A stretch of DNA of 64,000 nt from Kappaphycus alvarezii. Lineage: Eukaryota; Rhodophyta; Florideophyceae; Gigartinales; Solieriaceae. The notes beneath the pieces are model-generated. The model had not been told where the DNA came from. It searched no databases and saw only the letters and a list, made by a program, of their open reading frames with translations. A program made the translations under genes and the position numbers. The stretch lies in assembly GCA_002205965.3 (NCBI GenBank), contig NADL03000032.1, positions 496,001 to 560,000 on the forward strand. The letters run 5' to 3'. Positions 1-11,649 of the stretch are shown one piece after another. Within the stretch, counting starts at the first letter, position 1. Every line of letters starts with the position of its first letter.

Positions 1-78
1 GGACGTACACAAGGCACACACGCTTAGTAGGACGCAGACAAGTAGCCAGTTACGATACGTGGGCGGATCAGCAAACAT
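1..78 (-). CDS. partial N-terminus of a possible signal-peptide protein
   Basis: Minus-strand frame beginning at the ATG at 78-76 and open to the left edge (26 codons). It encodes a short polar start followed by a hydrophobic stretch (NWLLVCVLLSVCALC), like a signal peptide or membrane anchor. The frame is also open upstream for about 40 codons without another obvious start. A strongly pyrimidine-rich stretch on the same strand (200-560) and a TACTG cluster (1006-1042) lie upstream, the same arrangement as in front of the better-supported genes here. Function unknown; only the first residues are in the window. Confidence 0.3.
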   Translation of the reverse strand, partial: MFADPPTYRNWLLVCVLLSVCALCTS

Positions 79-199
79 GACATACACTTGATTCTGACGC
101 GTGGGGCAGTACCGGACGGGGGAACGCGGACGGGTTACCCGGCGCAACGCAGGACTGATGTAAGCAGCGGTGGGACGGCATTCAGGGGGCGAGGCATGG

Positions 200-560
200 C
201 AAATGCAAGGCAAGCGAGGTTGGGGTGGGGTATGCGTTGGGTGAAGACGTGGCTTGAACGGGCAGGGCAAGTGAAGGTAGGAGCGAGTTTAGTAGTCTCA
301 GCGGGTGGTAGGAGTGATTTTTTGAGAAGTGTGGAATGTGGGGATGCGGGAATGGGTGGGTGGAAGGGGTGGGGTGGGAGGGTGAATGCTTGGAGGGTGG
401 TGGAATGGAGGGGGTGGTTTGGGGGTGGAAATGAGGAGGTTTCGGTGGTGGGGGGTGGTCTGAGGGGGCGTTTAGGGGCAGTTGGAGAGGGGCGTATGGG
501 TTTTGGTTATGGGGTGGGGAAGGGTTTTGGTGGTGCGGGGTTGCTTTGAGTGCGGCATGG
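200..560 (-). other. strand-skewed pyrimidine-rich tract (possible 5' leader)
   Basis: The minus strand is almost entirely C/T/A with very few G. Long proline/histidine-rich frames arise on the minus strand and glycine-rich ones on the plus strand, but these are composition artefacts. Similar tracts directly precede the kinase, SufE-BolA, SurE and coiled-coil genes, so it may be the leader or promoter of the gene starting at 78. Confidence 0.4.
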
Positions 561-1005
561 GATGGTGGGAGATGGGTCTCGGGGAGCTGCTCCGCCATCC
601 CTTGCTGGGGTATGGAGAAACATTTGTTTGACTCTTGATGAAAAGTCGCCTAAAGGGCTGTGTACGTATATGGGGTGGGTGAAAGGGTGAGCGTGACAGG
701 CGGAAGGGGAGGGATGTGGTTGGTCGGCGGTTATGTGGTGGGGTGTGGGATTGTGATTGTGATTTTGGTGGTGGCAAGTGGGTGTAGGGTGGTACAAGTC
801 AAGTTGAAAAGGATGGTAATGCAATCATGGTCGAGCAGGATGTGGTACGGGACGATGACATGATTGAGGTAATGGTCAGGTTGTAGACAGCATCGAGGGG
901 GACACGAGATTGTTCAAGTGCATTTTGAATGGAATGATGACAGAATGGTCGTTAAGAGAGCTCTTTGCATTTCTGTAAGAATGAAGGGAAGCCTGAATAC
1001 AGTCG

Positions 1006-1042
1006 TGTACTGTACTGTACTGTACTGTACTGCACTGTTCAG
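1006..1042. repeat. TACTG pentamer cluster
   Basis: About five perfect TACTG units followed by degenerate ones. It lies about 0.9 kb upstream of the partial minus-strand gene at 78. Confidence 0.85.
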
Positions 1043-1099
1043 CTGTGTGCATTTGGAGGCGCTGCAAAGGACCCGTTTGCAAAGAGCTTGGTGATGGTT

Positions 1100-2780
1100 C
1101 TATCCCGGGTAAGACAATTACAGTTTTGTAAGCTGAATCCTTAGCAGCCCTTGTCGCTGTTTCCTCCCAGAGAATGTGAATAAGCTAGTCACAGTGTGCC
1201 ACGCGTCAGTAGACCTTTTGCCTCTTGAATATATAAACAATTGAGGCACTGTCAGTTGATTTTTAGCGATGAAAGAAGCGGGAGACCGGGGTTATAGAGC
1301 CTTTTATAAAACGTTCCCTGTCATAACCCTCTCTTGGCACAATGTCTGACCTATGCACACAAGTCGTGTTGAGAATAGACTCTCCAATCTCAAGACTGTT
1401 TGCAGCCCAAGGTAACACACATCACAAGTTGTTTATCATTCCGGGCATCCAAAGATTTGATGGATATGTCTGTTTGGGGTCTCTGATTTCATGCCCAGCC
1501 GCATGGACAACATCGTCACCTCTTGCAGGTTGCATGTGCGCCGTTGGAAATCGCCATTGACACATGATGCTGCGCCATGATTGCTGTTCCGAGACAGTGT
1601 CTGAAGACTGCATGGTGCAGTTGTACGCTAGGTAACGAGATTCAGTTGACTTACTCGCGCGCTCGGTTGGCTGCCGTCGCAAGAGTTGCCGATATTTCAG
1701 TTGAATGCTAATCGCCATCTGGCTTGTTCAACCTTTTTCAATCGGTCTCCGCGGATATTGTGGTACCGCAAGAGAGTGTCGGTTCGGTAAATTACTCGAC
1801 AGGAGGTTAAACTTGCAACATGGTTTATTTTGTAGCTGTTCAACCGTCCGCTACGAATCGGCTATCTGTCAACGATAATTGTACAACTATTGTAGTACCG
1901 AGATGGTGTTTTCATAGAGCTTTCATTCAGTGTTATATGTACAGCACACCGTTCTAGATCAGAAATGGTGGAAGAAACGGTCCTCTTTTTTGAACTAGGA
2001 TTGTAAAACAGAACAGCTATTTTTTTATTTTTTGAATGCTTCAAAAAAAATACAAAATGTATTTTACTCAAGCACTTATGGCCCACAACAGACCACAGCA
2101 TAACCAATCAATAGCAAAATGTCACGCCCACCATGCCGCTTTCAGCCGAAAAATTATTTCCAAACTATTCCGGGTACCAAAACCCAAACGGTCGGGCAAA
2201 TCCAACGCCTCAAAAACCCATCAACCATCAGGCCGCCCAGTCCAGCCCGCCACCGACAGAAAATAGAAAGAAAATGTTCATCCCCCTCGTACTCCCGTGC
2301 TGTGCTCCCGCCAGCTCGCTTCCATCCAAAAAAAAAAAAAAGGATTCACCAAAACAACCGCTTCATTTCTAACGGACCCTTTCATTATCAACACGTGTAC
2401 TCCAGAAATGGCAACTGCAATGATCACATCTCGGCTCCGCCCAGTGCCATTTGGTATTGGTCCATTCGGTCCACTCCATGTGACAAATCACTTGGGAGTG
2501 ACCCCCCACCATGCCACCAATCCTGCCCACCCGCCCTTGGTAGAGCATTTGAGGCATATCGCACAAAAAAGCGTGATTCAAATGTGGAATTTCTTAAAAT
2601 TTTCCCGTTCAAGGGTCCAATCTGGTACCCCAGTACCTACTTTATACCCCCATTCCCCACCCCTGCTAATTTTCCTCTTGCGAGGAGGAAATTTCCATGA
2701 AAGTATCTGCCTATCACGACCCGATTTATTGCTGTGGCCATCAAATTCGCCATTTATTCTGCTTGTTCCACCTAACCATC
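1100..2780. other. intergenic, no gene recognised
   Basis: I see no protein with recognisable motifs or clean codon structure. There is a run of A at about 2329-2342. Short frames here are unsupported. Confidence 0.5.
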
Positions 2781-2782
2781 CT

Positions 2783-2878
2783 AGTACTGTACTGGACCAG
2801 TGCCGCTTTTTCTGACGCGCGCGACCCACAACGTACCGCATTATGACAGCATTGCGCAGCACAGTACAGTACTGTACG
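2783..2878. repeat. TACTG/CAGTA motifs upstream of the kinase
   Basis: TACTGTACTG at 2784-2793, and a palindromic arrangement of CAGTA then TACTG units at 2861-2877 (GTACAGTACTGTAC at its core). About 0.9 kb upstream of the kinase ATG. Confidence 0.8.
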
Positions 2879-3539
2879 AGTCATTATTGCAGCAATGGAG
2901 CAACATTATTACCGAGTTGGTGTATCAGCACCTTTCTCCCGACCCCGTACTTGCGGTTTACACAAAGCAAGCCCAAACCCATCCATACACAGCCCTGCCT
3001 TTGGTCCGGACCGCTATCCCCCATAATGCCTTTCTATCGGGACTGTTGTTTAAAAAAAGGAAAAAAATAAAGCATCTATGCTATCATCCTCATCACGGAC
3101 GACAGGACGCATGAATGACCGCTCTCTTTTGCCACCTTGTCCCACACATGACCTTTTTTTTTAATGCCTTTGTGTATCTTGAGAGTTTGAACAGCTTTCA
3201 TACCAGCCAAGAGTATTATTTGACGTCGGGAAAGTTGTTTTGTCGGTTTTTTTCTCCTTTCAACCTTATTTTGTCTATTTTTTTGCCATATTTCGGTACA
3301 CGGCTGGCTCTAAAGAAGATAGTCGTTCGCCATTCCGACAACATCAGAAAACGACAGCCCGCACACCCGCAGCAATTTTCCTACTGCATCCTCAACAACA
3401 AACCACAGCTTTACATTCAACTTCAAGCTTTTTCTTTTCGATTCCCGTGCATCCATCTATCCTTCGCCTGCTCCTGCAATAACCACACGCCACACACCCC
3501 CCATTCTTCCATTCGCCTATACTCCCGTTCATTTTCGTA

Positions 3540-3772
3540 GTCACCACCACCCCATCTATCCACTTTAAGCCAAACAACACAACAGACGCGCTTTTCACCC
3601 ACCCGCTTTCCGTTCTCCCCTCCATTCCCTTCCTGCCCCACCCCACGCATTGCAACACACTGCCAGCTCCCCTAAAACACAACTCTATACCAAGGTGCCG
3701 GCGTCGCGCACGCCGAGACTGTCATCCATTGCCCCCTCCCCGCATCCACGTCTTGCCAACCATAGCCCAACC
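3540..3772 (+). promoter_or_regulatory. pyrimidine-rich 5' leader of the kinase
   Basis: C/T/A-rich, G-poor stretch immediately before the kinase ATG. The same composition precedes SufE-BolA, SurE and, on the minus strand, the coiled-coil gene. Transcription start not determined. Confidence 0.4.
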
Positions 3773-6700
3773 ATGGCCACCTTGGACGTTGACGAGTCCA
3801 TGGCCACCAGCTACGTCGGCAAGTACACCCTTTATGGTACTATTGGTGAGGGTGCCTTTGGCAAGTAAGTTGTTCGCCTCCTTTTCTATTTGCAGTCTCT
3901 TTTCCCCATCTATCCCGCCTCCTGTCCGCGCTTCTACCCACGTGACATTGTACTGACCATGCATTGTGCCGCCGTGTGTAGAGTCAAGATCGCAGTGCAT
4001 AATGAGACAAAGCATCGCGTCGCGGTTAAGATTATGGATAAGAGGGAGATTCGGAGTCAGGACTTTACGTCCCAGGTGCGTCGTGAGATATACATCATGC
4101 GTGCCTTGAAGCATCGCCACATCGTCCGACTACATGAGGTCCTCACCTCTCCCACTCGCTTGTACATTGTCATGGAGCTAGTGACCGGTGGCGAGCTGTT
4201 TGACCGTATCGAACATGGACCCATTCCAGAAACCTTGCCCGCAAGTACTTTCAACAGCTAGTGGATGGTGTCGACTTTTGTCACAAATGTGGAGTCGCAC
4301 ACCGCGATCTCAAACCGGAGAACTTGTTGGTCGATGATAATGGCGATATTAAGATTACAGACTTTGGCTTTTCTTCCATGAAAGGGCGCGACGTGAATGC
4401 TGGTTTGCTCTACACACAATGTGGCACTCCGGATTATTGCGCCCCCGAAATTATCGATAGTGCAAAGGTGAAGGACGGATACAATGGCGCCAAGGTCGAT
4501 GCATGGTCGTGTGGGATTATTCTGTACGCTTTGTTGTGCGGCCGCTTGCCGTTTCAGGAGCAAGAGACGGAAAAATTGTATGACCTTATTCTTGCATGCA
4601 AGGTTCATTACTCCCCGCATATCTCGAGAGAGGCCCGCTCTTTGTTGCAACATTTGCTTGTTCGCGACCCTAGCAAGCGCTACGACTTGCGTATGGTCAA
4701 GCATCACCCGTGGTTTCTGATTGATTATGAAGGCGATGATGCGAAGAATATTAAGAAGCGTCCGTTTTATCACAAGAGTCAAAAGGGTTTGAATACGTCC
4801 AATCCCTCGTCCCAATGACTGCACGGGTTGATCACATAGGCGCTGCCCTCCCGTCCTCTGGTCCTACGGGGAGGACCACGTCATCCCCATTGCAGGGCCG
4901 ACCATCCCGTCCTTTAACGGCGAGCAGCAGGATGAAATCCCATCCGTCGGGTTTCCGGCCACGTCCACAGAACCTCCGAGGGAGGCCGAAGTCATCCAAC
5001 ACCAACCGTACCGCATCCAAACCCAGGACACAGGAATCCGCAATACAAACCTCGCGGAAGGCCAATGCCCCCTGTTCCGCGGCATCGAGACGACCATTTC
5101 GGCGCGCACAAGCCGAATTCACCGGCAAGTGAGCTCGATGAATACGTTCGAGCACCCACCCCGCCCACTCATGCCGTCATTACCCGTGTTGAGGATCGTC
5201 CAGCCACCCCGGCCCGGCGACGTAACACCTCGGAAAGAGTCGCTGCCGGATTCAAAGCCGCAAGTGCGGCGGCTGCCAGGCATGCCGCCCCGTTGCCACC
5301 GCCCGGCCAGTTTCCGGTGCCTCCGGTCTCTCCGGCCTACCCAGGGCAGTCCCCTACCCGAGCTGGGCCGTCTCCCAGTGGAAGCATGTCACCGGCGCAT
5401 TACTCTCAGTTTGACAGTAAGCATTCGACGGGGAGGATTGCGTATGAGGCAGTGGGGCGCCGTTTCCGTCACCTGCGCGGATTGAACGTCGGCATCATGA
5501 TGACTCATCCTCTGAACAGGATAGTATCGAAGACTATGAGGAAAAGCCGCCCCTCCGATTGGAGTTGCCTACGGAGCCGTTAGATCGGCTTCGTTCTTCG
5601 GCCCAAGTTAGAAACCAACACCGCCACGCAGTTCCAAAGCAGAGACATCAGTCAGATCTCGGTTTGCCTTCGGCAAGCGCACGCCTTGACAGCCCGAATG
5701 CAGTGGACCACGGTCCCGCATCGATGTCTGCCGTGCAGTTGCAACGGCGAGGGTTTTCGCGAGATCATACTCTTACTGCCGCGGACCCCAGCTCGCTTCG
5801 ACTGCACCTGAACCCCGAGAGGCCGAGTTCACCTCCCGTTGTGTACTCGCCGTCCGGTTACGACCGCCGCCGCTCAGAATCTCCGGGTTTCAACGCAAGG
5901 GTAGGCCTATTTTCGGAATCGGGTAGCCCACACGGATCGAATCTGGCCGGTATCTCAGGTTTTCCAAGTCCGTGGCAGGGTAATGGCAATGGGTACTCTT
6001 CCTCGCGAGATGAGGGCGCTTCAAGTACGGGTGGGTCAATCCAGACGGACATTGTCGCGCGCCACCTGTGGAACATGATCTGCAAGTTGAGGGGAACAAG
6101 CAAGCCCGCCGGTAAGAAGCTGTCAGAGGAGCTTCGAGCCGATTTCAGGCTGATGTTGACGGAGATGAATCAGATGCCAAGGTACGAGGACGTTGCCAAC
6201 ATTTTCACGACGTTTCTGTCCCTTTTTGAAACTATGGGGTTGAGTGACGGACCTGCATCTTCTCCGAGCTCCGGGCCTCAGGTCCGCAGTCGAGGCACCA
6301 GCGATATGGAGGAGGAATACGAGGATGGTACGACAATTGAGAGTCGAGATGACTACTCGGCTAGCGAGACGGTAAGTATGGGGTGGCGAGGAGGGCGGGA
6401 ACCGACATGTCCTCGGACGACGTTCGGATAGCAGCGGAACGACGCACAGTCGCCGAAATGTCGTCGGAAGAAGAGCCGCCGTCGTGGAGTCCGGTACTGG
6501 CGGAACCTTCGAGGCATCAGAGCGACCTAGCGCGCAGGAGGAACATTCGGACCTGTTGAACAAGATGATCCGACGGACCCAACCGACCTCTAGGTGGTGA
6601 AAATAGTGATAGGCCGCCACTCGTCCTTGAAGAGGAGGAGCCAAGCACCACAGCCGACTTGGCAGAGCTAAAGCGACTTATGCGTGATCATCACAGTGGA

Positions 6701-7687
6701 CGGGAGGACATAACTATTACAGAGGACCTCCTCAAGCTCATGTATACAGAAAACGAGGAGGGAAGTGGAGCACCGTTTGGGATATCGCTCGGTACACTGG
6801 AGCATCCCAGGCACCACCTACCTCGGCTTCTCGATCGGCTGATTCCTTTGGGCAAGCAAGGTATCAAGGGGCGGCAGGTTCTAATTTTGCAAGCAAGGGA
6901 AATAACGCCAGACCCACCACGCCCATGCGCAGTAAGTCTGGAGCAAAGTGCCGCTGCCGCCGGACTATGTCCTGGCCAATTCCAAGAACCGAATAGTATG
7001 CCTGCTAGAAGCGGCAACGGTGGCCGGCACAACGCTTTTGCAAGCGTTCGAGCACCAAGCGCGATGGAAGCCTCAACTGTTGTTGGGCGGACCGACTCGT
7101 GTTCGGGACAATATGGCAGGCTCGATGGGAATGCATGACGTTGCCTACTACGGACATGAGCGAAGGAATGGAATGGCCACGAAGTTGCGCGGAGTCTTGC
7201 ATACCATGAAGGCGAAGAACCACAAGTTGGGCGAGCGCCCACGCGCAATTCCGCTCAACACTGCCCGCTGACGACATCATGCGATTGCTGTGGCGAATTT
7301 TGCGGGAGATGGAGCAGAACTGTCGATTAAGAAAGAAACTAAGAGAAAGATGAAATGCCGGGTATGCTCAACTCGGACAGAGTGCTTGTGGCCGGGATTG
7401 AATTAACAAATGCCGAGGAGGGGGTTACTTTGGTAGCATTTCGAAGGTCCAAACAAGATAAGGGTAGGACCGATACGGAATCTTTTCATTCATTCTTTGA
7501 AAGAGTTCGGAACCGATTTATCGATGAGGCAAACGCCATCGGGACTGCCAGTAGGGTCGGAGGTTCAGGGATTAGCAATGGGAGGAGGAATGGCTATGGC
7601 GGCAAGGGGCACGGCAGATTAGTGACTCAAACGGCCATCTTTCAGTTATTTCGTAAGGGGCTCAGAGAGAGTTTGAAGCCATTTTAG
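3773..7687 (+). CDS. CAMK/SnRK-type Ser/Thr protein kinase with long tail and KA1-like C-terminus (frame-disrupted)
   Basis: The first exon (3773-3864) ends in the glycine loop GEGAFGK. A GT-AG intron (3865-3981) follows, and the frame resumes with VKIAV and the ATP-binding lysine of VAVKIMDK. After one frame change near 4240, where one base is needed to restore the conserved ARKYFQQLV helix, come the HRDLKPEN catalytic loop, DFG, the activation segment with CGTPDYCAPE and the rest of the C-lobe to about 4790. This is a complete kinase fold close to SNF1/CIPK/CHK1-like enzymes. Downstream, open segments in changing frames carry a Pro/Ser/Arg-rich linker (4830-6000), a helical piece near 6050-6240, acidic stretches near 6320 and 6700, and at 7355-7600 a segment (VLVAGIEL, LVAFRRSK, SFHSFFERV) resembling a kinase-associated KA1 domain. 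Joining all of this into one gene is inference; two adjacent genes are possible. I count about ten frame changes, several fixed by one missing base. Confidence 0.75.
3865..3981 (+). other. spliceosomal intron of the kinase gene
   Basis: Begins GTAAGT and ends TAG. Its removal joins GGC-AA to A-GTC-AAG and restores the glycine loop reading GEGAFGKVKIA. It interrupts the kinase exactly inside the nucleotide-binding loop. Confidence 0.85.
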
Positions 7688-7699
7688 AATACTTGGGGC

Positions 7700-8670
7700 T
7701 AGGTCAGTGTCGTACGAACAGTTGTCTACTGAGATGCATGCCTGCTACGGAACGTTTACGATAAAACAGGATCGATAAAAACGTCTTCCGATGAGTGATT
7801 CGTTTTATATCTAGTCGTAAAGAATAGCTTTTGAATGGAAGAGGAGTTACAGGCGTGAGTGAGCGTGCAGGTCTCCGGTCCCTCGTGGGTAGTTCACGCC
7901 ATGAAGCCGGAGGCAAGAAGGCCTAGACCGTTGACTGCAGATCTATTTGCGTTCATGTTGCCTGGAGCATGTACTAAACAATACAGATGCTGTGTGGAAC
8001 TTCATGCTACGAAACGGCAGCAATGGGCCGATGATCGGACGCGAGCCCAGTCCATTGCGACGCTGTTAATCTGGTCAGTGTCCCCTACGTAAGTGGCTTG
8101 ATGAGCAACGCTGGCTAGCAATCTAAACAAAGTATCGCGGAGGTGGGGATACGTAATAACATAAAACAAACACGTTCCTGAGCGAATAATTTTGTAGGTC
8201 ATTTTGAGAAAGAACTCTTGGCCAAATCGTGTATAATAGCTTTGTAATTTCAAGGGGTAGCGACGCGCGGCATATTCATGTGAGCGAGGCAGGCAATGCA
8301 CGATGACTCGAACAATTATATTTTCACCGGGTAAGGGGCCTACGTGGGCTATACGCGTATGACGCAAGCGTTGTGGCCATTGTCGAGGTGCCTACGCATA
8401 CGGCTGGTAACAGCGGTGCTAGACCAATTTACTCGACTTGGATACCCCATTCAAACTAGTACCATTCTCTGTAACTATACAGAACTGTCCCATCTTAACA
8501 TGGAGTAACTCTCTGTCTGAAAATTGTACTTGCCTCTACGCACAAAAACCATTCAAATATGACTCTGCTCTCTGCCGCCATCTACCGCCCACGTTTCACT
8601 ATTCCTCCGTCCGCACTTCCCCTAGCGACGCTACCCTTCCCCTCTCACGAAAGAAAAAAACTGCATCGCA
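7700..8670. other. intergenic, nothing recognised
   Basis: No conserved motif, RNA gene or repeat noticed between the kinase stop and the 3' end of the small membrane protein gene. Confidence 0.5.
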
Positions 8671-8675
8671 GCAAA

Positions 8676-9115
8676 TTAGTCAATGTCGGTATCTTTAACA
8701 AAGATCCACTTCAGAACCCAAAAACCCAGGGCCATGAGCAACACAGCCGCTGCAGCTAGTCCGCCGCCACCCCACCAAACTGCACGGCAGCTACACAAGC
8801 ACTAGCGATGGTCCAAGCAAAGACAACATCCCTGTACTCGCCACCACGACATGAGTAAACACGATCACTTTCAAAGCGAACAGGTCGCAAGAGATAGAAC
8901 AAAGCTTGAAAAAAAGATACGACCTGGGCACCTGCAGAAGGGGATAAGTAGGCCAACCAAAGACCTGCCAAAGAACCTGCGGCTGTGACGGCAGTGAGAA
9001 CGGCGTGAATACGCACAGGTTTGAGAAGACGCTCGGAGGGGTAGGAGGGGTGGTTTTGACGGCGGTGGAAATTAGTTTGGAGCGACGAAAGGCACGACGG
9101 GCGATAGTTGAACAT
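8676..9115 (-). CDS. small membrane protein, possibly plastid-targeted (one frameshift)
   Basis: From the ATG at 9115 the minus strand encodes a basic, Ser/Arg-rich N-terminus (about 35 residues, presequence-like) and a hydrophobic segment AVLTAVTAAGSLAGLWLAYL. A polar stretch and a second hydrophobic segment follow. The frame then stops at 8756. Restoring one base in the G/C run near 8765-8775 gives a third strongly hydrophobic C-terminus (LAAAAVLLMALGFWVLKWIF) ending KDTDID and a TAA at 8678-8676. Total about 146 residues with three likely membrane helices. The layout loosely recalls small cyanobacterial/plastid DUF3082-type proteins, but that is a weak guess. A longer frame upstream is composition-driven; a start further upstream with one more frame change cannot be excluded. 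Confidence 0.5.
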
Positions 9116-9119
9116 TGTC

Positions 9120-9570
9120 GAAGGTTTTGTTGATGGGATTGGGAGAGATGAGGAAGAAGAAGGAGAAGAGATAGCAGGAGCAGACGGGGCGGTAAGGCAA
9201 GTGGGGAGAGGAGTCGATGGGAAAGGAGGAGGTAGGGGGGAAGTGAAGGATAGGCAGGGTGCGAGAAAGATGGTGCAGACGGAGGTGGGGGGGAGGTGCG
9301 GTGACGGGAGGAGGGAAGGGGGAGGAAGCGAGGCGGGGTTGGGATTGGGTTGGATATGGGTGGGGGGGAGTTGTGGTGGAGGGGGTGGAGAGGTTGAGTT
9401 TGGTGGCGGCGGTAGTTTGAGGTGGCGGAAGACTGGGGTTTGCGACGCAGAGCGGGGTGCAGGTGAGGGTGGGCAGAAACGGGGGAAGAAAGGCGGGGAA
9501 CATTGTACTCGGAAATGGGTGGGTGTGGGGGGGGGGAGGGTATCTGGGAAGGTGTGGCGGTGATTGTTAG
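9120..9570 (-). promoter_or_regulatory. pyrimidine-rich leader upstream of the small membrane protein
   Basis: Minus strand is C/T-rich and almost G-free, giving long Pro/Ser/Leu-rich frames in all three phases (including a 313-codon one) without conserved content. Position and composition match the leaders of other genes here. Confidence 0.4.
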
Positions 9571-9807
9571 GTTGAGGTATGGCACGACGAGGCGATGGGC
9601 AATTAGTAATTTGTTTGGCATTCCTATTGCTGATTGTAGGGTCAGAGAGAATGTTTCCATGACCTTTCGCCGCGAGCGGATAAATAAAAGATAATTAGTA
9701 CAGCACTTGATGCTTTCGTTACTATCAGGCATAAATCTGAATAGTCAGCCATTGGCTCACTATCCCGATTTGTGCCTTGATTAATTTAATGATATATAGT
9801 CTTATTA

Positions 9808-9916
9808 CGGTACTGTGGTATCGTACGGTATACATATGTAAAAAATGTCAAAGATATGCGGTACTGAACAATGAGGATACTTTACTATAGCGTACACAAT
9901 ATACCGTACTGTAGTG
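9808..9916. repeat. TACTG-type motifs
   Basis: GGTACTGTGG at about 9809-9818 and ACCGTACTGTAGTG at about 9903-9916, with GTACGGTATAC between. About 0.7-0.8 kb upstream of the minus-strand ATG at 9115. Confidence 0.6.
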
Positions 9917-9919
9917 CGG

Positions 9920-10500
9920 TCCATTCTTATGGCACAGGATCTCGCCTAATGAGATTTTAGTTGTTACTGCAATCACTTACTGTTTTGTAATCTGTTCACA
10001 GCGTTCTGATTTGCGGAGGAAGCATTCCAATAGAGAGTTATGATTAAGAGTTCCAAAAACTACTGTTGCGGCGTACCCCAGATAACTTTGTTATTGTGTC
10101 CAGTGCTACACATATTGTAAACTATTATTGTTACCGTCTCGAACCATGGAGCTTTTCTCGAGGACGAGGTCAATTCTTTTGCAACGGCACGCCGCACTGG
10201 TGGTCTCCCGTAACGCGGCCTGTATGTTGTCTGGTCTCCCCGCATCGTTCTAGATAGAATGAAGACCTCTTAAGTATCTTCTTTGTGACACAACGCCTTC
10301 CTCACAAACCCATATGGTTCTCAGCCTTCCGAGCTCCTACAGTAAACACAACCCCATTCCCCCCTTATTGTAAACATTGCACACTACAGTAGGGTGACCT
10401 GGAAACAGCTAAATGGCACCTCTCAAGTGGGACAAAGGAACCAGAGAAGCTCAATGCAATCACACGAGCAGAGGACAGAAGGCCGTTGGGTTGATACAGA
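9920..10500. other. intergenic, nothing recognised
   Basis: No gene or RNA seen before the LINE fragment; the short frames lack conserved motifs. Confidence 0.4.
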
Positions 10501-10519
10501 TAGCTGACGACCGTCTCTA

Positions 10520-11645
10520 CCGGGGACAGGATTTTAGGCTCTACGCCGCGATCTGAAGTCGTCCCTCGAAAGCGCGCTCGCTGTGACAGGACGTTCTTCT
10601 TTGTTGGCCAACCTAAAACGACCCTCCGCCAGTTCGTACGCCGCCTCCATGGCGATCCCTTCGTCACCGACCTCGGCCCCTTCGACCCTACCGCCCTTGC
10701 TGATAAGCCCGGCAACCTCCAAACACTTCTAAACAGGGCACAGAATGAGGCCAGGGCCAAGGAGTTCTGGGAGGACGACCTCTGGATGTATGTACCATGC
10801 CCGAGACATCACCATGCCTACAGGACCCGTCGCCGGATACTAGGCCTCGCCTTCCAACACAGTGGTGCCGCTGCTTTCCGTCAAGCGCACCAACGACTGC
10901 CACTAGAGTTTCCCCCGCCCATTGGAGCATAATGTTACGCCGCCACCTCGGTCTCCCAGTCTACACAGACTCGATGCCGCTGAATTGTCACCACTGCCAG
11001 CAACCGCTGGATGTCTACGGTGATCATGCTGCTGACATCTGCCCCTCTGAGTTTGGACGTCGACACCGGCATGACGCCATTCGTAAACGCCATCGCTTAT
11101 CACCTTTTCCGCACCGCTGGTTTGGACAACCAGCTTGAGGTTCCTGACCTCATCCCTGGTTCCGAACTTCGGCCCGGAGACATCCTTGTACATCCTCCTG
11201 CTTCCCCCGCTGACCCCGTGAGAAACCCTTCGCATGTGACGTAGTCATTACATCCCGTTTACGTCGTCCGCCGCTGCAAGTGCGACGCGAGTCGCAGGCG
11301 GCGCCGCTGCCCAAGAATATCGCCGGAAGATTCAGAAGTTGGAACACGAGCTGTCCAGGCGAAGTGTCCCCCTTCCCTGGACCCGTCCCGCGATACACGC
11401 GACCTTGGTTTCCAGTTTCAGCCCCTCGCTTTTGACTCGCTAGGAGCTGCATGTCCTGATACCATCCGTTTCCTCGAACGTCTTATCGACCGAGCTGCGA
11501 ACAAATGTCACGTCTCTCCCACCATCTTCCGCACACGCCTATTTCAACGCTTAAGCTGCATCATATGGTCGTCGATAGCAATGGCCATCATTTCGCGCGC
11601 TCCACTGGACGTGACCGATGTGAACCTTCCGATTAGATCTTAATC
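10520..11645 (+). mobile_element. LINE-like non-LTR retrotransposon, 3' fragment (copy 1)
   Basis: Encodes the C-terminal part of a retroelement protein in shifting frames. In order: RRLHGDPFVTDLGPFDP, a helical stretch ending EFWEDDLWM, then HWSIMLRRHLGLPVY followed by a zinc-knuckle-like CHHCQQPLDVYGDHAADIC. Next come ELRPGDILVHPP and, after a frame change, FACDVVITS, reminiscent of a restriction-like endonuclease core (P-D ... D-V). The end reads IIWSSIAMAIISRAPLDVTD and stops at about 11642. The reverse transcriptase part is missing, so this is a 5'-truncated insertion, typical of LINEs. The minus-strand copy at 29.25-33 kb aligns over the whole segment. Confidence 0.75.
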
Positions 11646-11649
11646 TTAA

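Noticed and set aside
88..549. 153-codon Gly/Trp/Val-rich plus-strand frame
   Set aside because: Product of a G-rich strand opposite a pyrimidine tract; no conserved content, and codon use follows composition only.
3773..7687. Calling the kinase a pseudogene
   Set aside because: All catalytic motifs are intact, most breaks look like single missing bases, and few nonsense codons separate the open segments; housekeeping genes nearby show the same breaks.
8791..9732. 313-codon Pro/Ser/Leu-rich minus-strand frame
   Set aside because: Mostly the G-free leader tract. Its C-terminal part overlaps, in another frame, the better-supported membrane protein.
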